A stretch of 64,000 nucleotides of DNA from an uncultured Arenicella sp. (GCA_947499305.1 CANMNN010000011.1:48750-112749); one strand, 5' to 3'. Shown: positions 35,736 through 44,455, counted from the first letter of the stretch. The notes: generated by a model from the sequence alone, not told the origin. Numbers and translations: made by a program.

Positions 35736-35996
35736 ATGTTAAAACCGTTAGCGATAGATCATGATGAGAGCGAAGGCTGTTATGACGATCTTATGGCGAG
35801 CCTGATGGTACTCGTGACACACCACAGCCTGACCCAATGTTCAGCGTCTATTAGCGCTATAGTTGAACGACTGAACTTACTCTGTTGTCATTCTGAAATT
35901 GAACACTACCCCAATCAACTCAAAGTGCTCTCAAAGATGCGTCACTTATGGAGAACAAAACTGTTCGAGGCTGAGGTTACTGAGTATCGTCATTAG
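35736..35996 (+). CDS. Hypothetical His/Cys-containing protein, second gene of the Fur-box operon
   Basis: 86 residues, soluble and helical. It has an unusual number of Cys and His for its size (Cys15; H-H near 32-33; C-C-H in the middle), so metal binding is conceivable though unproven. A Shine-Dalgarno-like GGAAC lies 8 bases upstream. It lies 20 bases after the preceding small gene and probably shares its Fur-controlled promoter. I do not recognise the family. Confidence 0.55.
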   Translation: MLKPLAIDHDESEGCYDDLMASLMVLVTHHSLTQCSASISAIVERLNLLCCHSEIEHYPNQLKVLSKMRHLWRTKLFEAEVTEYRH

Positions 35997-36052
35997 TTCA
36001 ATCTTTTGGAATCACCTTGCCTTAGCGAATGACAAGCAGTGTGCGCCCATTA

Positions 36053-36091
36053 TAAAAAAGAGGCCCGATCATGATTAGCACAACCGAGCCT
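36053..36091 (-). terminator. Rho-independent terminator of the small exported-protein gene
   Basis: On the minus strand the stem AGGCTCG / CGGGCCT (complements of 36085-36091 and 36061-36067) has one G-U pair and is followed by CTTTTTTA. It lies 44 bases after the stop at 36135. Confidence 0.6.
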
Positions 36092-36134
36092 TTAAAGTGA
36101 CAGATGTTGAATTTATTCGCGCAAACTGGTGCAA

Positions 36135-36440
36135 CTAGTTTGCTGCTAACGCGTCAGCTTTTTTATCGATACGCACAATCTCAGCACTTTGATTGCGATC
36201 GATTGTGCACAAGAACAATCCTTTGTCATTTTCAGCCGTTACGCGTAGTCGTGCTTTGAAGATTCCGCGGTTTGACTTGATGCTCGCTACTCTCGTTTTA
36301 ACTACATTTTCGAACTGAGTGCTTGCAAGTGTTTTACATTGTCCCAACGCTTGACCTTGAGTTAAAGGCTTAGCTGCAATAGCGTTTGAAGATAGAAGAA
36401 CCGAGCTACCGATTAATACGATTTTTGAGAGTGCTTTCAT
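36135..36440 (-). CDS. Small exported protein of unknown function
   Basis: 101 residues. Signal peptide: basic start M-K-A-L-S-K, hydrophobic core I-V-L-I-G-S-S-V-L-L, cleavage after A-I-A-A (about residue 23). The mature part is ~78 residues, with two Cys (Q-C-K-T and F-L-C-T) that could form a disulfide, and strand-like segments. Followed by a terminator. I do not recognise the family. Confidence 0.65.
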   Translation of the reverse strand: MKALSKIVLIGSSVLLSSNAIAAKPLTQGQALGQCKTLASTQFENVVKTRVASIKSNRGIFKARLRVTAENDKGLFLCTIDRNQSAEIVRIDKKADALAAN

Positions 36441-36677
36441 AGGAGTGCCTCGTGAAGGTTTTTGGGCTGCGCAACATGCGATTTGCCGTTGAGAGCATTG
36501 AACCTAATTTGTTCGCGAGACTCTGCCGAAATCATGGCTAGATCGACTGAATTTCGAAATTCGGTTGGTATTTGAATAATTCGATAGTAATGAAACCGAG
36601 GTTTAAGGTGATTTAAGCGGCTATAATGTGAGTTAAACTAAAGTCACTGTTCTCTGACCTTTTTACACTTTGAAATT

Positions 36678-37025
36678 ATGAAGCTCTATCAATACCCAAA
36701 CTGCAGCACTTGTCGAAAAGCGGTTAAATTTTTACAGCAAAATAACGTTGAATTTGAATCCGTTGTTATAACCGAAACGCCTCCAAGCAAAAAGGAGTTG
36801 ACGAAGATGCTCAATAGTTATGACGGAGAGGTCAAAAAGCTGTTCAATACGTCTGGGGTGCAATATCGAGAGTTGAACATGAAGGAGGCACTGCCGACAC
36901 TGTCAAATGAACAGGCGATCGAGCTTCTCTCCGAAAATGGAAAGCTTATTAAGCGCCCTTTTTTAATTAAGGGTGACCAAGGAGTTGTTGGTTTTAAAGA
37001 AGAGCTTTGGCAGGCGTTTATCTAG
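36678..37025 (+). CDS. ArsC/Spx-like protein (YffB type)
   Basis: 115 residues, thioredoxin-like fold. N-terminal C-S-T-C (Cys9, Cys12), then R-K-A, and the C-terminal R-P-F-L-I segment of the ArsC/Spx/MgsR family. The C-x-x-C arrangement is typical of the Spx-MgsR/YffB side, not of arsenate reductases. It is far from the arsenic operon, so no arsenic role is claimed. Possible function: thiol redox or a glutathione-dependent reductase. Confidence 0.8.
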   Translation: MKLYQYPNCSTCRKAVKFLQQNNVEFESVVITETPPSKKELTKMLNSYDGEVKKLFNTSGVQYRELNMKEALPTLSNEQAIELLSENGKLIKRPFLIKGDQGVVGFKEELWQAFI

Positions 37026-37088
37026 TTGGCAGTAGCTAGCCGGGCTAATGCGAGTGGTTATAAGCATTTTTCTCGGTATACTTAAATA

Positions 37089-38111
37089 ATGACAGCGTCT
37101 ATTTTAAAACAAATGGGTATACAGCAGTGGCGTTTGCGCCAAAGCGAGCCTGCGCCCGTTGTCGAGAGCGAGGATGTCCCGTTAAAAGAAAATCAAGAGC
37201 ACAAAGGCGAGCGAGATGCTTTCGACCCGAATCAGATGTGGTCAAATGAGCCAGAGACTCAAGATGGTTTTTCAATCGCGGGCACTGTCGTGTCAGGAGC
37301 AGGCGCGCCTGCTAACATATCGCTCAGTCAGAGCATGAGGCTTGGAACCGTCGCAGATCAAGCCTCTAACGCTGAAACAAACCGCATTGCCAAGCCAAAG
37401 GTTGACGAAAACAAAAGCGACTCGCTTAAACCAAGCCCTGCGCCGATGCCTAAGTTAATGCCGGCACCGGCACCCCTTGTTGATAATGCGGCCGTCGTTG
37501 ATAGTGCGCCTGTGGCTAATACTCATAAAGAGCTTGATCAGGCAACGAAATCAAATGCGCACGACCCTGTTGCCCATTTAGACTGGCAAGGTCTACAAGC
37601 GCTGATCGACCAACAGAGTTACTGTCAAACATGCAGCTCAGCTAGCTCGATCCTTGGCTCTGGAAATGCAAACGCAGATTGGCTGTTCGTGACCGACGCG
37701 CCTTCTCAAGATGATCTGGCCCTGCAGCAGCTTTTTTCTGGACGCGCTGGACAGCTGTATGAGGCAATGTTGCACGCCGTTGGGCTAGATCGGGCTGCGG
37801 TTTATACCAGCAGTGTGTTTAAATGCATTGCTCCGGCCGATCAGTCTCTGTCACCAAACTGCGATAAGCTTTTACGTCGTCAAATCGAGCTTGTTCAGCC
37901 GAGAGTAATTATTTGCTTTGGAGAGTTTGCCTCCCAATCGGTATTGAGGTCTAACGAGAGCCTTGAGGTATTGCGTACTCAGCAAAGTATGTGTTATCAA
38001 ACACAAACTCCGGTTGTCGCAACGTATAGTCCAATGCAGTTGTTAGAGCAAGCTGACTTGAAAGCGGGCGCGTGGCAAGATTTAAAAAAGTGTTTGGCCT
38101 TAGACAAGTAG
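37089..38111 (+). CDS. Uracil-DNA glycosylase superfamily protein
   Basis: 340 residues. The first ~170 residues are low complexity (Pro/Ala/Asp-rich linker), not conserved in an obvious way. The C-terminal ~170 residues are UDG-like: C-x-x-C segment C-Q-T-C, D-W-L-F-V-T-D-A-P-S-Q-D-D in motif A position, G-R-A-G-Q-L-Y-E, Y-T-S-S-V-F-K-C, and V-I-I-C-F-G-E-F-A-S. The final motif (usually H-P-S) is T-Y-S-P-M-Q-L, so the glycosylase His is absent. Genes of this type sit directly before rimI in many gammaproteobacteria, as here. Activity on uracil is uncertain. Confidence 0.75.
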   Translation: MTASILKQMGIQQWRLRQSEPAPVVESEDVPLKENQEHKGERDAFDPNQMWSNEPETQDGFSIAGTVVSGAGAPANISLSQSMRLGTVADQASNAETNRIAKPKVDENKSDSLKPSPAPMPKLMPAPAPLVDNAAVVDSAPVANTHKELDQATKSNAHDPVAHLDWQGLQALIDQQSYCQTCSSASSILGSGNANADWLFVTDAPSQDDLALQQLFSGRAGQLYEAMLHAVGLDRAAVYTSSVFKCIAPADQSLSPNCDKLLRRQIELVQPRVIICFGEFASQSVLRSNESLEVLRTQQSMCYQTQTPVVATYSPMQLLEQADLKAGAWQDLKKCLALDK

Positions 38112-38144
38112 CGATATTTGGTCGATTCCCGCCAGTTAGGTTTG

Positions 38145-38693
38145 ATGAGCATTAGCCCAGAATTAGTAGTAGCCCAAGCAAAGGACGGTGGGCTGATTGC
38201 ACGCGATATGAGCAGCGACGATCTGGCTCAGGTTATGGCCATTGAAAACAATGCGCAGGCAAGCCCTTGGGGGCGGTTGTCGTTCGAAGAGTCTCTTACT
38301 AAATCACATTTTTGTCGCGTTCTGGAATTTTTTGTCGAGAATGATCAGCGCTTGGACAGTCGTGAACCAGGCTTGGACGGCCATGTCGTGGCGTACCATG
38401 TGGTGTGCCCAATCCTTGATGAACTGCATATTCTTAATGTGGTCGCCGCTCCGCAGTATCAAGGGATTGGTCTAGGGCATCGTTTGATGCACGACATTCT
38501 AGAGATAGCCAAGCGTCATCAGTCTCAGCGAATTTTTTTAGAAGTTCGAGCGAGTAACGAAAAGGCGCAAAGCCTTTATCTAAAGTGGCAGTTTAAACAG
38601 ATCGGGCTTCGTAAAGAGTACTATCGACCAAGCGCTAGCGGTTCAGAGCGAGAAGATGCGTTGATCTTTATGCGCGATTTTGACCAAGTTTAA
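38145..38693 (+). CDS. rimI: Ribosomal protein S18-alanine N-acetyltransferase RimI
   Basis: About 182 residues, GNAT fold. V-A-A-P-Q-Y-Q-G-I-G-L-G-H-R-L-M contains the acetyl-CoA loop; I-F-L-E-V-R-A-S-N-E-K-A-Q-S-L-Y is the RimI signature, followed by G-L-R-K-E-Y-Y. It acetylates the N-terminal Ala of S18. The frame reaches TTG 38118; ATG 38145 is preferred because TTAGG lies just upstream. The UDG-like gene precedes it by 33 bases. Confidence 0.88.
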   Translation: MSISPELVVAQAKDGGLIARDMSSDDLAQVMAIENNAQASPWGRLSFEESLTKSHFCRVLEFFVENDQRLDSREPGLDGHVVAYHVVCPILDELHILNVVAAPQYQGIGLGHRLMHDILEIAKRHQSQRIFLEVRASNEKAQSLYLKWQFKQIGLRKEYYRPSASGSEREDALIFMRDFDQV

Positions 38694-38711
38694 TTGACGT
38701 TTAGCATCGGG

Positions 38712-40100
38712 CTAATTGGTTCGGACTAATAATTGCTGGTTTAAACGCAAAACCTGGTTTTTAGATAAATTGTTCCAGCTCATTAGTTTGGAAAGCTGAA
38801 CCTTGTATTGTCGAGCAATTGACCACAGAGTGTCGCCCCGCTTAACGTGGTGAACTTGGTCTTGTAGGTTGGAGCTGCTCACTTGAGCCTGACTATTCCT
38901 CGCCTCACTAGCGTTTGCACGTACTGGTATTAGTAGGTCTTTGCCTGCTCGAATGCGCGAGGTACGTAAATTGTTGCTGCTTTTTAAAGCACTAACGCTC
39001 ACGCCGTATCGTCGCGCAATGCTACTAAGCGAATCGCCTTGTGTTATACGATGATTTTGATAATGCAGTTTTGGCGCGCGTTCGGCCGCAGCGATGGCTT
39101 GGCTTATATCGGCATTGTTGTGTACAGGGATTAATAGACGATGAGGGCCATCTGGAGACGTAGCCCAACGCCTAAAGCCTGCATTTAAATTGCGAAGCTC
39201 TGCTTGCTCAATACCAGCATCTTTTGAAAATTTCTTTAAGTCGATTTGCCCATTCAGTGGCACCACTTTAAAGTACGCCTCATTCTTGATTTCAGGTAGC
39301 TCCACGTCGAACTTCTGCGGGTTTTCGATAATGTTTTTCAAAGCAATGAGCTTGGGTATGTAGCGGCGTGTTTCTAAACGTAGGGCCAAATCTTGATACG
39401 ACGTTGGTCGGCGTTTAGCTTTGTTCGCTTTGATTGCCCTCGAAACGGTGCCTTGTCCGGCATTGTAGGCAGCTAGAGCCAAAAACCAGTCTCCGTCGAA
39501 GCGCTTATGAAGTTGGGTTAGATAGTCTAAAGCTGCTTCAGTCGATTCAAGTGGGTCATTACGCCCGTCGTACCACCAGTCTTGGCGAAGATTGAATGCT
39601 CTGCCCGTCGATGGTATGAATTGCCACAAACCACCAGCTTTTGAGCGCGAAACCGCAGTCGGGCGATAAGCACTCTCAACCGCAGGTAACAGGGCAAGCT
39701 CCATCGGTAAATTGCGCTTTTCGATCTCTTCAACAATATGGAATAAGAATGGTGTTCCGCGAGCAAAGAGATTGTTTAGATAGCTGTGATGTTCCGAGGC
39801 CCAAGTTTCATATTGATCAACATGCTTCGACTCTAGGTTAGGAAACTCAAAGCCTTGGCGAATGCGGTCCAGAACATCATTTACGGCAACGGCTTCTAGA
39901 CTCGGTTCCGCAACTGGGTCTGCGGGTGTTTCTCCATTTTCGCCCGCAGTAGGCTCGACGTAAGGTGCTGGAGAGCTTGCACTAGGGAGAGATTGCTCTT
40001 GCGATGGGCCTTTATGCGCTGAGCAAGCGCTTAACAAAGCGAGCAGACCGATTGTGAACATCGGCTTTAGCTGAGATTTTAGTTGGGCTTTTAGATTCAT
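38712..40100 (-). CDS. mltD: Membrane-bound lytic murein transglycosylase D
   Basis: 462 residues. Lipoprotein signal with lipobox L-L-S-A-C (Cys26). SLT domain residues ~115-260 with catalytic Glu142 in L-L-P-A-V-E-S-A-Y and A-G-G-L-W-Q-F-I-P. Two LysM peptidoglycan-binding domains follow (about 345-392 and 417-462). It cleaves glycan strands of the cell wall. It lies divergent from the yafS-like gene; gloB, which separates these genes in Escherichia coli, is absent. Confidence 0.93.
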   Translation of the reverse strand: MNLKAQLKSQLKPMFTIGLLALLSACSAHKGPSQEQSLPSASSPAPYVEPTAGENGETPADPVAEPSLEAVAVNDVLDRIRQGFEFPNLESKHVDQYETWASEHHSYLNNLFARGTPFLFHIVEEIEKRNLPMELALLPAVESAYRPTAVSRSKAGGLWQFIPSTGRAFNLRQDWWYDGRNDPLESTEAALDYLTQLHKRFDGDWFLALAAYNAGQGTVSRAIKANKAKRRPTSYQDLALRLETRRYIPKLIALKNIIENPQKFDVELPEIKNEAYFKVVPLNGQIDLKKFSKDAGIEQAELRNLNAGFRRWATSPDGPHRLLIPVHNNADISQAIAAAERAPKLHYQNHRITQGDSLSSIARRYGVSVSALKSSNNLRTSRIRAGKDLLIPVRANASEARNSQAQVSSSNLQDQVHHVKRGDTLWSIARQYKVQLSKLMSWNNLSKNQVLRLNQQLLVRTN

Positions 40101-40340
40101 CGGCGAATAGTAATGAGGCGTTCATCGTCCGTCAATGTGCTTGTCCGAGATTTCATGTAAGATGAATTTATTGTCGTTGGTTTAGGCTTTAAAGGGCTTC
40201 TTTGATAACGCTGCTACACCACTGTTTAATGACTCTGTTTGATGACTCTGTTTTACAGTTGCATAAATGCGTTAATTTACGCCCTCAAGTTTAGGTTTGA
40301 TAGTGTAGGCCTACTGTGAATATAGACCTTGGAGAATTCG

Positions 40341-41105
40341 GTGAGCGCCACATCAGAACAAGAGATTGAAGGCCAAAAATGGCATGTCAGCGAGTATGCG
40401 AGTCGTTATTTTGACATTGAAAGGCCATTTCTTGATGCCGCATTGCGTTCATCGGTAGGGCCAACGGTGTTACAGGTAGGTCAGTACTTGTCAGCATCGG
40501 TTGTGGAGGACTTTGACCTACCTCTATTGATTAAAGCACTGTCCAGTGGACAAGGCTCTGAACCGGATGCTGGTTTTTCCAGTGTTGCGGCCGACCCAGC
40601 CTTTTTACCCTTTGAGCCCGAAGCGTTTTCTACCGTAGTGTTGCCGCATGTTCTCGAGCGTCACAAACTACCGCATCAAGTGCTGCGAGAGGCCCATCGT
40701 GTGTTAATGCCCGAAGGGCATATTGTGTTGACCGGGTTCAGTCCAAATAGTTTTATTGGCCTGCAACGTTGGTTAAGGCCCAGCGCTGTGTGCCCAGGGA
40801 AATACTATTCGATTGGGCGAGTAATTGATTGGTTGCAATTGCTCGGCTTTGAAGTGGTGAGCCGCTCCATGTTTCATTATGCGCCTATCTCTAGAAGTAA
40901 GCGCCTGCGTAAGACCTTTGGTTTTTTTGAGTCTGCAGGCGATCGTTGGTTGCCGATGGTCGGTGGCGGATATATGATTAGCGCCAAGAAACGTGACCCT
41001 GGTTCGACGCTGGTCGGGCGGGTAAAGCTTAAAAAAAGTAAGCGAAAATTAGTTGCTGCAACTGCGGCAAAGACGCACACTAGTCGCACTAAAGCCCACG
41101 ATTAA
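40341..41105 (+). CDS. Class I SAM-dependent methyltransferase (YafS-like)
   Basis: 254 residues. Methyltransferase domain with A-D-P-A-F-L-P-F, V-L-P-H-V-L-E-R-H and E-A-H-R-V-L-M-P-E-G-H-I-V-L-T-G-F-S-P; motif I is degenerate. The C-terminal ~35 residues are basic (K-L-K-K-S-K-R-K). Position before rnhA-dnaQ is that of yafS. Substrate unknown. GTG 40341 is chosen because GGAG lies 6 bases upstream; the frame extends to TTG 40329. Confidence 0.82.
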   Translation: MSATSEQEIEGQKWHVSEYASRYFDIERPFLDAALRSSVGPTVLQVGQYLSASVVEDFDLPLLIKALSSGQGSEPDAGFSSVAADPAFLPFEPEAFSTVVLPHVLERHKLPHQVLREAHRVLMPEGHIVLTGFSPNSFIGLQRWLRPSAVCPGKYYSIGRVIDWLQLLGFEVVSRSMFHYAPISRSKRLRKTFGFFESAGDRWLPMVGGGYMISAKKRDPGSTLVGRVKLKKSKRKLVAATAAKTHTSRTKAHD

Positions 41106-41148
41106 TAATGCTTTAGCACGATGACTCACATGGCTAGGTACAAATAAG

Positions 41149-41586
41149 TTGGCGAACAATAAGGTCGAAATCTATACCGATGGCGCGTGTCGAGGTAATC
41201 CAGGCCCAGGGGGATGGGGCGCGTTATTGATGTATGGTGATGTGCGAAAAGAAATATTTGGTGGAGAACGAGAAACCACCAACAACCGTATGGAGCTCTC
41301 TGCAGCAATATTTGCACTTGCATCGTTGAAGCGTTCCTGTGACCTAACGTTGTATACCGATTCTAAATATGTGTTGAGCGGTATTAATGAGTGGATCAAA
41401 GGCTGGAAGGCCAAAGGTTGGCAAACCTCTGCAAAAAAGCCCGTTAAAAATGTAGATTTGTGGAAACAGCTCGATCAGGAAACTCAACTCCACTCCATAA
41501 AGTGGGTTTGGGTTAAAGGCCATGCGGGCAATGAGGGCAATGAAATAGCAGACCAGCTTGCTAATAGAGGCATTGACGAGCTCTAG
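41149..41586 (+). CDS. rnhA: Ribonuclease HI
   Basis: 145 residues. Catalytic acids: Asp11 ([16 protein letters not shown]), Glu (N-N-R-M-E-L), Asp (L-Y-T-D-S-K-Y-V), and the final Asp in N-E-I-A-D-Q-L-A, with the mobile His in G-H-A-G-N. Degrades RNA of RNA-DNA hybrids. The start is TTG 41149, with no nearby ATG in frame. Confidence 0.97.
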   Translation: MANNKVEIYTDGACRGNPGPGGWGALLMYGDVRKEIFGGERETTNNRMELSAAIFALASLKRSCDLTLYTDSKYVLSGINEWIKGWKAKGWQTSAKKPVKNVDLWKQLDQETQLHSIKWVWVKGHAGNEGNEIADQLANRGIDEL

Positions 41587-41615
41587 GCATAGAGCGTCTA
41601 CACTAAAGAACAGAT

Positions 41616-42353
41616 ATGAGTGATTACGAACGACAAATTGTACTGGATACAGAGACCACCGGTTTAGAGCATCGGCAAGGGCATCGTATTATCGAAATTG
41701 GTTGCGTGGAGTTAATTAACCGTAAGCTGACGGGCAATAATTATCATCAGTACGTCAACCCTGATCGCGAAATCGATCAAGGCGCAATGGAAGTGCATGG
41801 AATCACTCCAGAGTTTTTGGCTGACAAGCCATTTTTTATCGATGTAGGTCCTGCAATGATGGACTATCTTCGTGGTGCGGAGCTTATTATTCATAATGCC
41901 GCGTTCGACGTTGGCTTTTTAGATGCTGAACTAGAACGTTTGGACCCGAATTCTCCAAAAATTGCTGATGTATGCGGTGTGCACGATACGCTTCTGCAGG
42001 CGCGTAAGATGTTTCCAGGTCAGAGAAATGACCTGGATTCTTTATGCCGTAGGTTTGAGATCAATAATAGCCATCGTGAGTTACATGGGGCTTTGCTAGA
42101 TGCCGAGATTTTAGCTGACGTTTATTTGGCCATGACCGGTGGGCAATCGTCGTTAGTGCTAGAAGCAAGCTCAGATCTTGATGCTGATTCGAAAAACTCC
42201 GCCGCAAGAGTGAATTTCGCCACGCTAGACTTACCCTTAGCGCAAGCCACCAATGAAGAAAAAGAAAGTCATGCGCAATGGCTTTCGCGTCTTGACGAAA
42301 AGGTTGAAGACAAATGCGTTTGGTCTCGTATTAATGAAACTGTGAGCCACTAG
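41616..42353 (+). CDS. dnaQ: DNA polymerase III epsilon subunit (proofreading exonuclease)
   Basis: 245 residues. Exo I: L-D-T-E-T-T-G (Asp11, Glu13). Exo II: H-N-A-A-F-D-V-G-F-L-D. Exo III: H-x-A-L-L-D-A-E-I-L-A-D-V. The last ~60 residues are the tail that binds the alpha subunit. Its stop (TAG) shares a base with the start of the next gene, GTG at 42353, so the two are translationally linked. Confidence 0.96.
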   Translation: MSDYERQIVLDTETTGLEHRQGHRIIEIGCVELINRKLTGNNYHQYVNPDREIDQGAMEVHGITPEFLADKPFFIDVGPAMMDYLRGAELIIHNAAFDVGFLDAELERLDPNSPKIADVCGVHDTLLQARKMFPGQRNDLDSLCRRFEINNSHRELHGALLDAEILADVYLAMTGGQSSLVLEASSDLDADSKNSAARVNFATLDLPLAQATNEEKESHAQWLSRLDEKVEDKCVWSRINETVSH

Positions 42354-43357
42354 TGTCCGACGAATTAACCATTAAAAAACTTTCTGGTTACGACCTCTCG
42401 GGCTATAGCTTGATAGGTAGCGACCTAAGTGGCGCAAAGCTGGCAAAGTCCAAGCTTCGCGGTGCCAAGCTCGCCGGCGCAGACTTATCCGGTGCTGATT
42501 TGAGCGAAGCTGATCTAACCGGAGCAGACTTATCAGGCGCCGACCTTTATCAGGCTAAGCTTGCAGGAGCAAGATTGAATGGCGCCAATTTAAGCCATTG
42601 TGATGCAACTTCCGCGAACTTTTTAGATGCTGTCCTCAATGGCGCAAGCTTAGCCTTTGCCAAATTGCCTGGCGCCAAACTTACGAATGCCAGTTTAAGC
42701 GGAGCTGACTTGAGTGGTTCAGATCTATCTGACGCCGACTTTAGTGGCGCTAAGCTGACAGGTGCGATATTTCGAAAAGCGAACTTGAAAGGCGCTAATC
42801 TGAGCGATGCAAAATTGTTTGGTGCTAAGTTACAAGAAGCGAATCTCAATAATGCCAACTTGCGCGGTGCCGATTTAAGTTCGGTTCGCTTGAGGGGCGC
42901 CGTGTTAGAACACGCTGACTTGGTTAAGACGATCATGTTTAACGCTGATTTGAGTAACGTCAGATTGGTTAACAGTAATCTAGAGTTGGCCAATCTGCGC
43001 TCAAGCAACATGCCCAGCGCAAATTTGAGCAATGTGATTCTTGATGGTGCGAACCTGTCGAATAGTCGTTTGAGCCGCTCAGATTTGAGTGGGGCGTCAC
43101 TCGAAGAAAGCAATCTGTGGTCGGCCCGTGTTGCAGGCAGTGTTTTTAGTAACGCAAATGTTAAGGCCGCCAACTTGCTTGCAACAGGACTTAGCAAAAA
43201 ATTTGCTCTAAACGAATTTCCTGATCTTGAGTTCTCCAGTACAACCGCCTGGGATTCTGAGCAGTTTAAGCGACATCAGGTTTCAAAAGCTCAAGCCGCC
43301 TCGATTGAAAAGGAAGTGAAAAAGCGAGGTTTTTTCTCGCGGCTTTTTTCGCGTTAG
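42353..43357 (+). CDS. Pentapeptide-repeat protein
   Basis: 334 residues. From about residue 8 to 260 it is almost unbroken A-[D/N/K]-L-x-x pentapeptides, forming a right-handed quadrilateral beta helix. It has a charged C-terminal tail ending K-K-R-G-F-F-S-R-L-F-S-R. Qnr-type pentapeptide proteins mimic DNA and protect gyrase, but most repeats of this type are of unknown function. Start GTG overlaps the dnaQ stop, an arrangement suggesting cotranscription. The antisense frame over the repeat is a compositional artefact. Confidence 0.9.
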   Translation: MSDELTIKKLSGYDLSGYSLIGSDLSGAKLAKSKLRGAKLAGADLSGADLSEADLTGADLSGADLYQAKLAGARLNGANLSHCDATSANFLDAVLNGASLAFAKLPGAKLTNASLSGADLSGSDLSDADFSGAKLTGAIFRKANLKGANLSDAKLFGAKLQEANLNNANLRGADLSSVRLRGAVLEHADLVKTIMFNADLSNVRLVNSNLELANLRSSNMPSANLSNVILDGANLSNSRLSRSDLSGASLEESNLWSARVAGSVFSNANVKAANLLATGLSKKFALNEFPDLEFSSTTAWDSEQFKRHQVSKAQAASIEKEVKKRGFFSRLFSR

Positions 43358-43633
43358 AGAATTTTGTGGGCTAAAAGCCTTGCTTGGCTAAGGACTATTT
43401 CTGCGAACAGTTTCTCTTGCGTTCACAAATTTTCGATAGGAGTCGCGAGCACTCTTAAGCATGCATCAAAAGTGGTATGTCGATCTTCAAAATTAGCTTT
43501 TCAAGCCGCGAAATTATGAGTATCATCCGCCTCAGATCGAGTTCGTTGAGTGCGAGTGACTTGTCTGTCGAGTCGCAATATTGCGATTAAAAGCGACAAG
43601 ATTTAGTTTTTTTGAAAAAAATTAAATTAGTAC
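43358..43633. other. Gene-free stretch before the tRNA operon
   Basis: About 275 bases after the pentapeptide gene with no supported gene. It contains a run of T/A and ends with the tRNA promoter. I see no terminator of the pentapeptide gene. Confidence 0.5.
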
Positions 43634-43662
43634 TTGACCAATCTTAGATCTGCGCGTATCTT
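43634..43662 (+). promoter_or_regulatory. Promoter of the tRNA-Ala/tRNA-Glu operon
   Basis: TTGACC (43634-43639), 17 bases, TATCTT (43657-43662). The stretch after the -10, ACGCGCTCC, is GC-rich, the discriminator type usual for stable RNA promoters under stringent control. tRNA-Ala starts 22 bases further. Confidence 0.75.
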
Positions 43663-43683
43663 ACGCGCTCCTTCGAGATCAGA

Positions 43684-43759
43684 GGGGCTATAGCTCAGCT
43701 GGGAGAGCGCTACACTGGCAGTGTAGAGGTCGACGGTTCGATCCCGTCTAGCTCCACCA
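43684..43759 (+). tRNA. tRNA-Ala (anticodon GGC)
   Basis: 76 bases. Acceptor stem GGGGCTA (43684-43690) with TAGCTCC (43749-43755), one G-T wobble; discriminator A, encoded CCA at 43757-43759. Anticodon loop CTGGCAG with GGC at 43717-43719. The T loop is T-T-C-G-A-T-C. Confidence 0.97.
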
Positions 43760-43828
43760 GAAGCTAATAGCATCGATGATCACAGGTGAAAGTGAAGGAA
43801 CCGATTTGCTTATCCGCGGATCATAGAC

Positions 43829-43904
43829 GTCCCCATCGTCTAGAGGCCTAGGACACCGCCCTTTCACGGCGGTAACAGGGGTTCGAATCCCCTTGGGGAC
43901 GCCA
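43829..43904 (+). tRNA. tRNA-Glu (anticodon TTC)
   Basis: 76 bases. Acceptor GTCCCCA (43829-43835) with TGGGGAC (43894-43900); discriminator G; encoded CCA at 43902-43904. Anticodon stem CCGCC/GGCGG around C-T-TTC-A-C, anticodon 43863-43865. It is 69 bases after tRNA-Ala. Confidence 0.97.
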
Positions 43905-43949
43905 TTAAAAAAGCCTTAGTACGAAAGTACTAGGGCTTTTTTAATGGGC
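43905..43949 (+). terminator. Rho-independent terminator of the tRNA operon
   Basis: Long stem around tetraloop GAAA (43923-43926): AAAAAAGCC-T-TAGTAC (43907-43922) with GTACTA-G-GGCTTTTTT (43927-43942), preceded and followed by further pairing (CATT/AATG). Ends in a T tract and lies directly after tRNA-Glu. Confidence 0.92.
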
Positions 43950-44345
43950 GTTCTATTTTAATAAGACCAACTTTGTGCAACTCAGAGCTACAGGGCTGAA
44001 TAATGGTTTATATCTAAGGCGGAGCTTGGTGGATCAGCCCTTCTCTCTGCTCTAAGATGATTTAATGTTGGTGGCTATTGTATGAAAGCTAATCGCTATC
44101 GGCTCAAACTACAATGTCTCGATATCTGCAGCGTCTTGCGATCTACTTTGTTGTGCAGGTATCAACTGCTTAAGAACGAGCTTATCTTCGGTGAATAATC
44201 GAGCGAAGATTTAAATAAGAGGGTTGTGGCGTCAAGCAGCGCTTGAATGGTGTTTATAACGTTAGATATTTTAATTTAGTCTTATTTATCATATAATTTG
44301 ATGCGAGTCGGCGGATCGAGTCCCGCTGGCTCATCTCCTCTTCTC
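43950..44345. other. Gene-free stretch between the tRNAs and the glpD leader
   Basis: About 400 bases without a supported gene. Near 44304-44336 a piece G-C-G-G-A-T-C-G-A-G-T-C-C-C-G-C resembles the T-arm and 3' acceptor side of a tRNA, perhaps a fragment left by an old insertion. It lacks the rest of a tRNA, so it is not called as a gene. Confidence 0.35.
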
Positions 44346-44355
44346 ATATTTTGGC

Positions 44356-44361
44356 TATAAT
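44356..44361 (+). promoter_or_regulatory. glpD promoter -10 box
   Basis: TATAAT, a consensus -10, within TTTTGGCTATAATACG. No good -35 is visible at 17 bases, so an activator may be involved. Transcription would start near 44368, just before the leader hairpin. Confidence 0.55.
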
Positions 44362-44385
44362 ACGCTTAGTCTAATAGAGAATTTT

Positions 44386-44433
44386 GCGGCGCTTACATGG
44401 CTCAAACTATTTGCTAAGCGCCGCCACTTTTTT
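44386..44433 (+). terminator. Terminator-like hairpin in the glpD leader (possible attenuator)
   Basis: Perfect 10-base stem GCGGCGCTTA (44386-44395) / TAAGCGCCGC (44415-44424), 19-base loop, followed by CACTTTTTT. It lies between the -10 box at 44356 and the glpD start at 44456, so transcripts from that promoter must pass it to express glpD. Confidence 0.7.
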
Positions 44434-44455
44434 GCTAAACATTTTCGGATTTTTA

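Noticed and set aside
36678..37025. Arsenate reductase ArsC
   Set aside because: It has the C-x-x-C of Spx/MgsR/YffB-type proteins and no arsenic neighbours.
42550..43197. 215-codon minus-strand frame opposite the pentapeptide gene
   Set aside because: Antisense of A-x-L-x-x repeats; low-complexity Leu/Ala/Ser/Lys composition and no start signal.
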